Part shown: in pieces, positions 26,790-35,063 of the stretch
Layout: each line of letters begins with the position of its first letter
Position numbering within the stretch: the first letter of the stretch is position 1
Assembly: GCA_015065845.1 (NCBI GenBank)
Contig: SVPQ01000001.1
Location: forward strand, 62,001 to 126,000
DNA: 64,000 nucleotides
DNA from: Oscillospiraceae bacterium
GTDB lineage: Bacteria; Bacillota; Clostridia; Oscillospirales; Acutalibacteraceae
Direction: 5' to 3'
Notes under the pieces: model-generated
Told to the model about the DNA's origin: nothing
What the model saw: the letters and a program-made list of their open reading frames with translations, nothing else
Database searches by the model: none
Position numbers and translations under genes: made by a program

Positions 26790-29700
26790 TTAACCTTCTT
26801 TTTTATCAGGAACAATTACAAAGTTGAATGTAAGTTCTTTTGATAAATCAATTGTGTATTGTGGGAGTGTTTCTGGACCACAGGAATTCGTACCTGCACC
26901 TCTTGTAAAACCATCAAGAGTTACAAATGTTGTTTTTTCATCAACTATATCTTCTCTGTGTTTTGCTTTACTTAATGTTTCCTGTGTGTAGTTGTGAATG
27001 TTGAATGTAAAGTCTTTATCTGAGTAAACAAGCACTTCTTCACCTTTATCACTCATAAGTTTTACATATTTTGTGTCACAATGGTTTGAGTTATCTTGTG
27101 GGCGGATATATGGCTCGTGACTTTCTTCTACAGTACTCTCATAAAGTCCGACATAAGACTGAGCATTGAAGTCAGAAAGACATTCTCTGTCACCACGACC
27201 GAAATACTCGAATTTATTGAATTTTTTATCTAATTCAACTGTAAGACCAATTCTTGGAACAGCAGTTATAAGTTTTTCGCCTTCTACAGTTCTCTTAATA
27301 GCGACTTCAATATCTATAACACCATTACCGCCGATAATGTAGAGAATATGAGCGTCAAACAATGGTTCTTTTTCACCGTAAATTGTCACAAATTCAGAAA
27401 CAGTTGCAATACCTGATTTAATTTCTGCACTGATGTCATTAATTTCAATCTTAGGTTCTGCTATTTTTTCCTTTTTCCACATAGAGAGCATTTTGTCTGC
27501 ATCGTTATCAAGATATGCTCTTGAAATATTAAGCAAGAAGCCTTTATGAGAAACAGGTGTTTTATTTAAAATGCTTACACCATTTCTCTTGTAACTTAAC
27601 ATTTCGCCTGTTGTTTCAGAAAAATCTACACTACCATTTTCAAATTTAACAGTTAAAATATCATCATCTGATACAATTGACATTTTACCACGTGTAAGCT
27701 TTGGTAAATCAAAATCTGCTTTGTTAATTGAGAGTTGCTCTTTTGCAATCTCGAAATCGCCATCAAGATATGTAACATTAAGATAAACATTTTTATCTTT
27801 ATTCAATTTTGGTAACTCGAGTGTATAAATAGCATCTTTTTGTGCTTCAATATCTGTTGAGAATGAACCACAAGAAGTCATAACACCATTTTCCTGAAGT
27901 TCCCAATAAACTTCAATTCCGCTTGAAGATTTGAAACGGTTTGTGTTAGTAATTGTGAGTTTATTGTTTTTAAACTGTTTAACTCTTAATGGACGATACA
28001 CATTTTTCATCTGTAAAGCACCTGTGTGTGGTGTTCTGTCAGGGTAGAAAAGACCATCCACACAGAAGTTACCATCGTGTAATTTTTCACCGTGGTCACC
28101 ACCATAAGTATATTCATACTTAAAGCCGTCTTTTTTCTTGTCATGTTTTACAGAGTGGTCTGCCCATTCCCAGATGCAACCGCCCATAAAGATATCGTGT
28201 GACATAAAGATGTCAAAATAATCTTCTAATGAACCAGGTCCTACACCCATTGCGTGAGCATATTCACATAAATAGAATGGTACTTCGGTGTATGATTTAC
28301 CTCGTTTACCCTCTCTTACTTTTATTAAATCATCAGGATGAGTATACATTTCAGAATACACATCATAGTGTTGACGCTTGGTTCTGCAAACGCTTTCATA
28401 ATGAACAGGAATATCTGTACCGATTTCTTTTAACATCTTATAGCATTTATCCTGACATTTGTAACCTTCAGCCTCGTTACCTAATGACCACATAGTAATA
28501 GCGGCGTGGTTTCTGTCGCGGTAATACATTCTTCTTACTCTGTCCATATAATGCTTAGCCCATTTTGTATCGTTACTGATAGCAGTACCCTCACAACCCA
28601 AATGATAAAGACCGTGAGTTTCAATATCTGCTTCGTCAACAACATAAAGACCGTAATGGTCGCAAAGTTCAAGGAAATGTGGGTCTGGTGGGTAGTGTGA
28701 AGTACGAACACAGTTTACATTGTATTCTTTCATAAGAAGAATATCTTTAAGTAAATCATCGTAATTCATACAGTAACCCTTTGTTTCGTGGGTATCGTGA
28801 TGGTTTACGCCTTTTAATTTTACTTTTTTACCATTGAAAAAGAATACCGCATTTTTGATTTTAATATCCTTAAAACCTGTGTATGAACGGATTGTCATTA
28901 CTTCTTTTTTGCCATCAACAAGAGTTATGTAAAGTTCATAAAGTCTTGGGATTTCTGCACTCCATTCATCTACTTTAAGATTTTTAAAAGTAACTTCAGT
29001 TACCTTTTCTGCGTCAACTGTTTCTGTTGCAATTACATTTTTGCCATCCATCAAAGCAATTTCAAGTTTTTTATTCTTCAAATCACCTTTAACATCCGCT
29101 TTTATGTTGAGATTATATTTATCACCTTTTTTAACAGGTATTGCTTCATAATCATAAATATAAGTTTTTTCATAAGTGTGAAGAAGAACATCACGGAAAA
29201 TACCATTTTCTCTGAACATATCCTGTGCTTCAAGATATGAACCATTTGTCCAGCGGAAAACTACTGCAACAATTTCATTGTCACCTTCCACCAGATATTC
29301 AGTAATATCAAATTCATAAGAATTGTGTGAACCCTCACCGTAACCTACATACTGACCATTTACATAAAGGTCAACTGAAGCCGCAACACCTAAAAATGTG
29401 ATAATAAAGTTTTTATTTACATCTTCGTTTTTTACATTTTTTCTGTAAACACCACAAGAGAAATCTTCAGGAAGTTCAGGTGGCTTTACACCTTGCTTTT
29501 CAGGAAGACCTAAATAAACAGGGTCAAATGTATATGGGCAGTTTATGTATGCAGGGTTGTCATAACCTGTTCTCTGCCAGGTAGAAGGTACATTTATTTT
29601 ATCAAAAGTGATTTTACTTGTATCTAATTTCCCAGGAAGTTTGGATTTTTTCTTATAATATTTAAAATCCCATTCGCCTGAAAGAACAGTAACAATATCA

Positions 29701-29843
29701 CTTTCGTATCTTTCAAAGTTGTAGTCGATTTTTTTTGCATCTGCTTTTTTCTTGTGTGCAATAAAATATGCACGAGGGTCAAGTCTGTTTACTGCAATTG
29801 TTTTAAAATCGCAGTGATTTGTTTTGTTAATTAAGTACTTCAT
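26790..29843 (-). CDS. lacZ: Beta-galactosidase, GH2 (LacZ type)
   Basis: 1,017 residues, the length of E. coli LacZ. Hydrolyses terminal beta-galactosides such as lactose in the cytoplasm. Seen: N-terminal jelly roll (YNPAYINCPY-like region, here DNPAYINCPYTFDP), GH2 signature VRTSHYPPDPHFLELCD, acid/base glutamate in MWSLGNEAEG (about 454), nucleophile in CEYAHAMG (about 526), and a C-terminal small-chain domain with PVSHKGFLLNISRA and GRGDRECLSD. No signal peptide. It is the first gene of an operon with the GNAT-GH78 gene. A good promoter lies upstream. Related GH2 enzymes can act on other galactosides, so lactose as natural substrate is not proven. Confidence 0.92.
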   Translation of the reverse strand: MKYLINKTNHCDFKTIAVNRLDPRAYFIAHKKKADAKKIDYNFERYESDIVTVLSGEWDFKYYKKKSKLPGKLDTSKITFDKINVPSTWQRTGYDNPAYINCPYTFDPVYLGLPEKQGVKPPELPEDFSCGVYRKNVKNEDVNKNFIITFLGVAASVDLYVNGQYVGYGEGSHNSYEFDITEYLVEGDNEIVAVVFRWTNGSYLEAQDMFRENGIFRDVLLHTYEKTYIYDYEAIPVKKGDKYNLNIKADVKGDLKNKKLEIALMDGKNVIATETVDAEKVTEVTFKNLKVDEWSAEIPRLYELYITLVDGKKEVMTIRSYTGFKDIKIKNAVFFFNGKKVKLKGVNHHDTHETKGYCMNYDDLLKDILLMKEYNVNCVRTSHYPPDPHFLELCDHYGLYVVDEADIETHGLYHLGCEGTAISNDTKWAKHYMDRVRRMYYRDRNHAAITMWSLGNEAEGYKCQDKCYKMLKEIGTDIPVHYESVCRTKRQHYDVYSEMYTHPDDLIKVREGKRGKSYTEVPFYLCEYAHAMGVGPGSLEDYFDIFMSHDIFMGGCIWEWADHSVKHDKKKDGFKYEYTYGGDHGEKLHDGNFCVDGLFYPDRTPHTGALQMKNVYRPLRVKQFKNNKLTITNTNRFKSSSGIEVYWELQENGVMTSCGSFSTDIEAQKDAIYTLELPKLNKDKNVYLNVTYLDGDFEIAKEQLSINKADFDLPKLTRGKMSIVSDDDILTVKFENGSVDFSETTGEMLSYKRNGVSILNKTPVSHKGFLLNISRAYLDNDADKMLSMWKKEKIAEPKIEINDISAEIKSGIATVSEFVTIYGEKEPLFDAHILYIIGGNGVIDIEVAIKRTVEGEKLITAVPRIGLTVELDKKFNKFEYFGRGDRECLSDFNAQSYVGLYESTVEESHEPYIRPQDNSNHCDTKYVKLMSDKGEEVLVYSDKDFTFNIHNYTQETLSKAKHREDIVDEKTTFVTLDGFTRGAGTNSCGPETLPQYTIDLSKELTFNFVIVPDKKEG

Positions 29844-29879
29844 AATGTTTCCTCACTTAATTCTTTTTATAATGAGTTC

Positions 29880-29908
29880 ATTTTATCACACATATTATTC
29901 ATTTTCAA
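29880..29908 (-). promoter_or_regulatory. Promoter of the lacZ operon
   Basis: Minus strand TTGAAA (29,903-29,908), 17-base spacer, TAAAAT (29,880-29,885), 37 bases upstream of the lacZ start, which has TGAGGA as ribosome site. No obvious operator palindrome. Confidence 0.6.
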
Positions 29909-29995
29909 TTTATTTGTAGAAATTTCAAAAAAATCTCGCATATTTCTCTATTTTATGATAAAATGAATTCAATATCTCAAAAGGTGGTGAACAAG

Positions 29996-32197
29996 GTGGA
30001 AATTAATGAAGAAACAATAACTGGTGTAGTTGAAGAAATAACTTTCCAGAACGAGCAGAATGGTTTTACTGTTCTTGATTTTTCGGCAGATGATGAATTA
30101 TTTACTGCAGTTGGTGTTATGCCCGGAATCACCGCCGGCGAAACAGTTTCTTTAACAGGTAATTTTGTTATGCACCCCACCTTTGGCAGACAATTGAAAG
30201 TCACCGCCTTTACAAGAACTTTACCGGAAACCAGTGAACAGATTATAAAATACCTCTCGTCAGGTGTTATAAGGGGAATAGGACCTAAAAAAGCACTTTT
30301 AATTGTTGAAACTTTTGGTACGGATACACTTAATGTTATTGAAGAAACACCTGAAAGACTCTCGGAACTTAAAGGCATTTCTCTAGAACAGGCAAAAAAC
30401 ATAGGTGAAGAATTCAAAAGACAATACGCAATGAGAACTGTTATGTTAGGTCTTGAAAAATATGGCTTAACACCTAATGAATGTGTTCGTATATATAAAA
30501 AACTCGGCATAGGTTCTGTTGAAATGGTTAAAGAAAACCCTTATTGCCTCTGTTCTTTGGGTATTGGTATTTCCTTTGATAAAGCAGAAGTTATAGAGAG
30601 TAAATTAGAAGAAAAACCTGTGCCTGAACACAGAATAAAAGAAGGTATTCTTCATGTTATGCGACACAACCGTAATTCCCGTGGACACACTTGTATTCCA
30701 AGAGAAAAACTTTTAAAACCGTGTGCAGATTTACTTTCTACCAACGAAGATACAATTGACATCACAATTGATTCATTAGTTTCAGTTGCACAACTTAAAA
30801 CATATGTAATTGATGGTACTGAATTCGTATTTTTACCCTCATCTTACAGAGATGAAAAGCGAATTGCAGAAAGAATGAGCATTGTTGCAAAATTCCCACC
30901 ACCGAGAATGAGCACACTCGCTAAAACCATTGACGATATTGAATACGAAAACGATATTAAATATGAAGAATTGCAGAGAATGGCTATTGCTACTGCAGCA
31001 AACAAAGGTCTTTTAATTTTAACAGGTGGCCCCGGTACCGGTAAAACTACCGCTATAAAAGGTATTATAAAAGTATTTGAGAAGCAACAACTTGACATTG
31101 CACTCGCCGCCCCTACAGGCAGAGCGGCAAAAAGAATGACTGAATTAACAGGCAGAGAAGCAAAGACTATTCACAGACTTTTAGAGGTTGAATGGGATGA
31201 AGATGACCGCCCTGTTTTCAGGCGCGACACTAAAAATCCGCTTGAGTGTAACGCTCTTATTTTAGACGAACTTTCAATGGTGGATATTTCACTCTTTGCA
31301 AGTCTTTTAGATGCACTCCCTCTTGGTTGCAGACTTATTTTAGTTGGCGACTCTGACCAGTTGCCACCGGTAGGAGCCGGTAATGTTTTGCACGATTTAA
31401 TAAAAGCAGAAGTGTTACCTGTTATTGAACTCAATAAAGTTTTCCGTCAGGCTATGGAAAGCAAAATAGTAAGTAATGCTCACAAAATTGTACACGGCGA
31501 AATGCCTGACTTAAAAAATGACAACAAAGATTTTTTTCACATGGAAAGACAATCAACATTTTTAGCATCAGAAACTGTCGCAGAACTTTGTGCTGTAAGG
31601 CTAAAAAAAGCATACAACTGGGACCCTCTTTCAGACATTCAGGTAATCTGCCCATCTAAAAAAGGTGAAACAGGTACTGTAAACTTAAATAAAATTTTAC
31701 AGAATGTTCTGAACCCTAAGGATGATAACAAGCACGAAGTAATTGTTGCAGGTCAGTTGTTCCGCGAGGGCGACAAAGTAATGCAGACCAAAAACAATTA
31801 TAATATAGAATGGGAAAGCGAAGACGAAAAAGGTAACGGAATTTTCAACGGAGATATTGGTATTTTAGAAAAAATCAACACACAAAACGGACTTGTCACA
31901 CTAAATTTTGACGGACGAGTTGCAGAAATTGCCGCAGAAAACCTAAGTGAACTCGATTTGTCGTACGCTATAACAGTACATAAAAGTCAGGGTAGCGAAT
32001 TCAAAGCAGTTATTATGCCTGTAATTGGTGTAGTACCAGAACTTTCATACCGTAATCTTTTATACACCGCGGTTACAAGAGCGAAAGATATGTTAATTAC
32101 AGTAGGCTCCTCTGATTTAGTTTTCAGAATGACTGCTAACGATAAAAAGTCAAAGCGTTATTCTGCATTATCACACTTCTTAAAGGCTGAATTCTGA
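29996..32197 (+). CDS. recD2: RecD2-type DNA helicase (RecD-like, UvrD/Pif1 superfamily 1B)
   Basis: 5'-3' helicase acting in DNA repair and replication-fork maintenance in bacteria without RecBCD. The open frame has an ATG at 29,963, but that ATG lies in the promoter-like string TATGATAAAAT and has no ribosome site, whereas AAAGGTGGTG precedes a GTG at 29,996, so the protein probably starts MEINEETITGVVEEI (733 residues). An OB-like N-domain is followed by helix-hairpin-helix motifs (GVIRGIGPKKALLI), Walker A GGPGTGKTT (about 343), Walker B LILDELSMVD, and the C-terminal motif TVHKSQGSEF. It is divergent from lacZ and overlaps comFC by one base. Confidence 0.92.
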   Translation: MEINEETITGVVEEITFQNEQNGFTVLDFSADDELFTAVGVMPGITAGETVSLTGNFVMHPTFGRQLKVTAFTRTLPETSEQIIKYLSSGVIRGIGPKKALLIVETFGTDTLNVIEETPERLSELKGISLEQAKNIGEEFKRQYAMRTVMLGLEKYGLTPNECVRIYKKLGIGSVEMVKENPYCLCSLGIGISFDKAEVIESKLEEKPVPEHRIKEGILHVMRHNRNSRGHTCIPREKLLKPCADLLSTNEDTIDITIDSLVSVAQLKTYVIDGTEFVFLPSSYRDEKRIAERMSIVAKFPPPRMSTLAKTIDDIEYENDIKYEELQRMAIATAANKGLLILTGGPGTGKTTAIKGIIKVFEKQQLDIALAAPTGRAAKRMTELTGREAKTIHRLLEVEWDEDDRPVFRRDTKNPLECNALILDELSMVDISLFASLLDALPLGCRLILVGDSDQLPPVGAGNVLHDLIKAEVLPVIELNKVFRQAMESKIVSNAHKIVHGEMPDLKNDNKDFFHMERQSTFLASETVAELCAVRLKKAYNWDPLSDIQVICPSKKGETGTVNLNKILQNVLNPKDDNKHEVIVAGQLFREGDKVMQTKNNYNIEWESEDEKGNGIFNGDIGILEKINTQNGLVTLNFDGRVAEIAAENLSELDLSYAITVHKSQGSEFKAVIMPVIGVVPELSYRNLLYTAVTRAKDMLITVGSSDLVFRMTANDKKSKRYSALSHFLKAEF

Positions 32198-32916
32198 TGG
32201 ATATACACGAATTAAAAGATTTTTTAGTTGCATTTTTATTTCCTAACAGATGTCGTTACTGTACCTGTGTAATAAAACACAACGAAGAAATCTGTCAGAA
32301 ATGTGAAGACAATCTTCACGAAATAACCGGTGAAATATGTTTTAAATGCGGATGCAATAAAGAGGACTGTGCTTGTAAAAATCACAAATCATACTACGAA
32401 GCAATTTCTGCTCCCCTTTATTATGAAGGCACTGCAAGTAATTCTATAAAACTTTTAAAATTCCGTAAGAAAACTGAAGTGGCTGACATTTTAGCAGAAC
32501 AAATGGCAAAATGTTACATTAACAATCTTTCAGAATATTCAGTGGATTTAGTAACATTTGTGCCAATGCATAAGAAAAAGCAAAAGGAACGCGGATTTAA
32601 CCAGGCGGAATTACTCACACGAAAAATGTGTGATATTTTAGAATTACCATGTGAAAATTTGCTCTCTAAAACTTACGAAACAGGCGACCAGCATTTTCTT
32701 GACGAAAATTTAAGAAAAGGTAATCTGCTCGGTGTATTTTCAGTAAACCCCGAAATTGATATTCTCGACAAAAGAATTCTTCTTTGTGACGATATAAAAA
32801 CAACCGGCGCAACACTCGATGAATGTGCAAAGACGCTTCTTATTGCAGGTGCTTCGGATGTTATTTGCCTGACTTGTGCAATTGCGAAGAAGAAAAGGTC
32901 AGGGACTAGGGGCTAG
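32197..32916 (+). CDS. comFC: ComFC-like phosphoribosyltransferase-family protein
   Basis: 239 residues. N-terminal zinc-binding part with CRYC, CQKC, CFKC and CNKEDCAC; C-terminal type I PRTase fold with the PRPP-binding loop ILLCDDIKTTGATLDE and the upstream VTFVPMHKKKQKERGFNQA. In transformable Firmicutes ComFC helps natural DNA uptake; the same gene is widespread in species not known to be competent. The start overlaps the recD2 stop (TGATG), a common clostridial pairing. The final residues KKRSGTRG and the stop are encoded by a degenerate AGGGGCTAGG repeat that runs on downstream, so the native C-terminus may have been replaced by repeat sequence. Confidence 0.85.
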   Translation: MDIHELKDFLVAFLFPNRCRYCTCVIKHNEEICQKCEDNLHEITGEICFKCGCNKEDCACKNHKSYYEAISAPLYYEGTASNSIKLLKFRKKTEVADILAEQMAKCYINNLSEYSVDLVTFVPMHKKKQKERGFNQAELLTRKMCDILELPCENLLSKTYETGDQHFLDENLRKGNLLGVFSVNPEIDILDKRILLCDDIKTTGATLDECAKTLLIAGASDVICLTCAIAKKKRSGTRG

Positions 32917-33000
32917 GGGCTAGGAATTAGGAACTAGGAATTAGGAACTAGGAACTAGGAAACAGGAATCAGGAAGCAGTGGCAATTACCGCTTTTTCCT
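32898..33000. repeat. Degenerate short tandem repeat (GGAACTAGG / GGAAACAGG words)
   Basis: Head-to-tail 7-10 bp words: AGGGACTAGG, GGCTAGG, AATTAGG, AACTAGG several times, then AACAGG, ATCAGG, AGCAGT. A similar run in the opposite sense (TTTCCTGTTTCCTGCTTCC) is at 33,330-33,367, and related short runs are at 17,697-17,732, 21,094-21,115 and 21,365-21,408. The rest of 33,001-33,330 is A+T-rich and shows no gene. Confidence 0.7.
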
Positions 33001-33158
33001 GTTTTAATTTATTTTATACTTTAAAACATAAAACTATATTCTCTCATAAATCACAAAAGAAAGAGTGCAGTTATTTCTATAATGTACCTCTATTCGAAGA
33101 GAGATACACCTTAAAAACAACTTTTTCTTTTCATTTTCACTTTATTCTTTAAAACATA

Positions 33159-33196
33159 AAACTCAGTTAATTGACCGAAATCAATTAACTGAGTTT
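33159..33196. terminator. Stem-loop downstream of comFC
   Basis: Perfect 16-bp stem AAACTCAGTTAATTGA / TCAATTAACTGAGTTT with a 6-base loop followed by TGTTTGATTTT. Likely terminator for recD2-comFC. Confidence 0.75.
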
Positions 33197-33369
33197 GTTT
33201 GATTTTATTAAGTTTTAAAGTAATACGAATCAGCATTTTACAAGATACATCTTCACTATTCACTCTTACTTCTTACCTCAATCATCCGCCCCCTGTCTAA
33301 CAAAACAGGGAACAGAGGTTATCTCACTCTGTTTCCTGTTTCCTGCTTCCTATTTCCTGCTTCCTAACC

Positions 33370-33405
33370 AAAAAGAAACCCAGCAAAAATGCTGAGTTTC
33401 TTTTT
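33370..33405. terminator. Terminator of the CNNM/CorC gene
   Basis: AAAAAGAAACCCAGCA, short A loop, TGCTGAGTTTCTTTTT; one mismatch. It touches the stop codon of the minus-strand gene and probably works in both directions. Confidence 0.8.
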
Positions 33406-34832
33406 TAATCATCTTCATCCTCATCGTCGTCATCGTCCTCTACTTCAGGTAGCGGAGTGATTTCGACTTTAATTTTTTCTATTCTTCGTTCATCAACTTT
33501 AAGAACTGTGAATTTGACATTTTCAAATTCTACTTCGTTCATTTCACCGTCTTTAGGTAAGAATTGAAGTTGGTCAATTATAAATCCTGCAAGAGTTTCG
33601 TAGTCACCCTCAGGGAGTTCTTTGCCTATAAGTTCTTCAATTTCCTCAATATCAATAGTACCATCAACTGTGAATGTATTATCGTCAATTCTTGAGATTT
33701 CTTCATCTTCATGGTCATATTCGTCCTGAATATTACCCATAATTGCTTCAACTAAATCTTCAAGTGTGAGAATACCCGCTGTACCACCGTACTCGTCAAC
33801 AACAATAGCCATCTGAATTTTTTTAGCACTCATTTCTGTAAACAATTCTCCACAGGATTTTGTTTCAGGAATAAAGTACGCTTCTCTTGCCATTTTCTTA
33901 AGATTTGCTTTAGCGGGAACAGATTTACCCACATACTTAAGTAAATCTTTAACATATATAATGCCGATTATATTATCAATTTCGCCTTCATAAACAGGAA
34001 TTCTTGAGTAACCTTTTTCAATAGCGAGATTAACAAAACTTTCTATATCTGCATCTTCAACATCAACTGCGGTAACATCGGTGCGGTGAGTCATAATGTC
34101 ACCGGCATTAAGGTCATCAAACTCAAAGATGTTGTTAATCATTTCTTTCTGAACATCTTCAATAACACCTTTTTCCTGACCAACATCAACCATCATTCTG
34201 ATTTCTTCCTCAGTAACAACTTCTTCAGAAGCATTAGGGTCAAAACCTAAAAGTCTTACAACGCCATTTGTAGAAACTGAAAGAACTTTTACAAAAGGTG
34301 AAGTTATTTTTGAAATTGTTTTTAATACTCCAACTACTTTAAAAGCGATTTTTTCAGGAATCTGCATACCAATTCTTTTTGGTGCAAGCTCACCGAAAAC
34401 AAGTGTGAAGTATGACATTATAATTGTAACAAGAACAACTGCAATTGGTGAAATGATTTTTTCACTTACACCCGTTGAATTCACTACCACAGAAGTAAGC
34501 ATTTCTGCTAAAGTTGTAGCAGCAGAAGCTGATGCTAAGAACCCTGCAAGAGTAACACCTATCTGAATTGTAGATAAAAACTTACTTGGATTTTTTGTAA
34601 GTTTTAAAACTTGTTTTGCTTTTTTATTGCCTTCGTCTGCTTGTTTTTCCAGTTTTGCATCATTAAGTGAAATAAGTGCAATTTCACTCATTGCAAAAAA
34701 TGCATTAACTAAAATAAGAACTATAAGTAACGGCACTTGCCATATAAGTGATTTTGCACTTGCAGTTACTTCGAGTGTATTGAGCATCGGCTCAATTGAA
34801 TTTAAAATAATACCAGGTCCGGCGTCATCCAT
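33405..34832 (-). CDS. CNNM/CorC (hemolysin C-like) membrane protein with CBS pair
   Basis: 475 residues from the ATG at 34,832; an upstream TTG overlaps the AAAGGAG ribosome site and is rejected. Residues about 20-190 are the DUF21/CNNM transmembrane domain (IVLILVNAFFAMSEIALISL, then two or three more helices), followed by a CBS pair (MTHRTDVTAVDVED, RIPVYEGEIDNIIGIIYVKDLL) and a CorC_HlyC domain (DEYGGTAGILTLEDLVEAIMGNI). Such proteins are thought to mediate or regulate Mg2+ (or Co2+) extrusion; the old name hemolysin is misleading. The C-terminus is an acidic tail of mostly Asp/Glu. It stands alone, divergent from the PFOR gene. Confidence 0.88.
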   Translation of the reverse strand: MDDAGPGIILNSIEPMLNTLEVTASAKSLIWQVPLLIVLILVNAFFAMSEIALISLNDAKLEKQADEGNKKAKQVLKLTKNPSKFLSTIQIGVTLAGFLASASAATTLAEMLTSVVVNSTGVSEKIISPIAVVLVTIIMSYFTLVFGELAPKRIGMQIPEKIAFKVVGVLKTISKITSPFVKVLSVSTNGVVRLLGFDPNASEEVVTEEEIRMMVDVGQEKGVIEDVQKEMINNIFEFDDLNAGDIMTHRTDVTAVDVEDADIESFVNLAIEKGYSRIPVYEGEIDNIIGIIYVKDLLKYVGKSVPAKANLKKMAREAYFIPETKSCGELFTEMSAKKIQMAIVVDEYGGTAGILTLEDLVEAIMGNIQDEYDHEDEEISRIDDNTFTVDGTIDIEEIEELIGKELPEGDYETLAGFIIDQLQFLPKDGEMNEVEFENVKFTVLKVDERRIEKIKVEITPLPEVEDDDDDEDEDD

Positions 34833-34994
34833 TATAGGACTTGCTCCTTTCAAAAATATATTTTAATTTTTGTATTATACAAAATAATAGCACTTTTGTC
34901 AATGTTATTACAACTATTCTACATTATAGATATATCTTTTACTTAAATATAGTAAATTTTCCACTTTTTTTGTAGAATTTTTAACGATTTAATG

Positions 34995-35023
34995 TTTACA
35001 TTTTTTTATTTTAGTGATAGAAT
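34995..35023 (+). promoter_or_regulatory. Promoter of the PFOR gene
   Basis: TTTACA (34,995-35,000), 17-base spacer, TAGAAT (35,018-35,023), 40 bases before the start codon, with a perfect AGGAGG at 35,049-35,054. It matches the high expression suggested by the gene's codon use. Confidence 0.65.
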
Positions 35024-35063
35024 AGATGTGTTTAAAATTAAAAATCATAGGAGGCAAAATCCA

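Noticed and set aside
29963-29995. ATG at 29,963 as recD2 start
   Set aside because: It lies within a -10-like sequence and has no ribosome site, while AAAGGTGGTG precedes the GTG at 29,996.
34992-35063. 24-codon N-terminal extension of PFOR
   Set aside because: It would start inside the promoter; a perfect AGGAGG precedes the ATG at 35,064, where the family's N-terminus begins.
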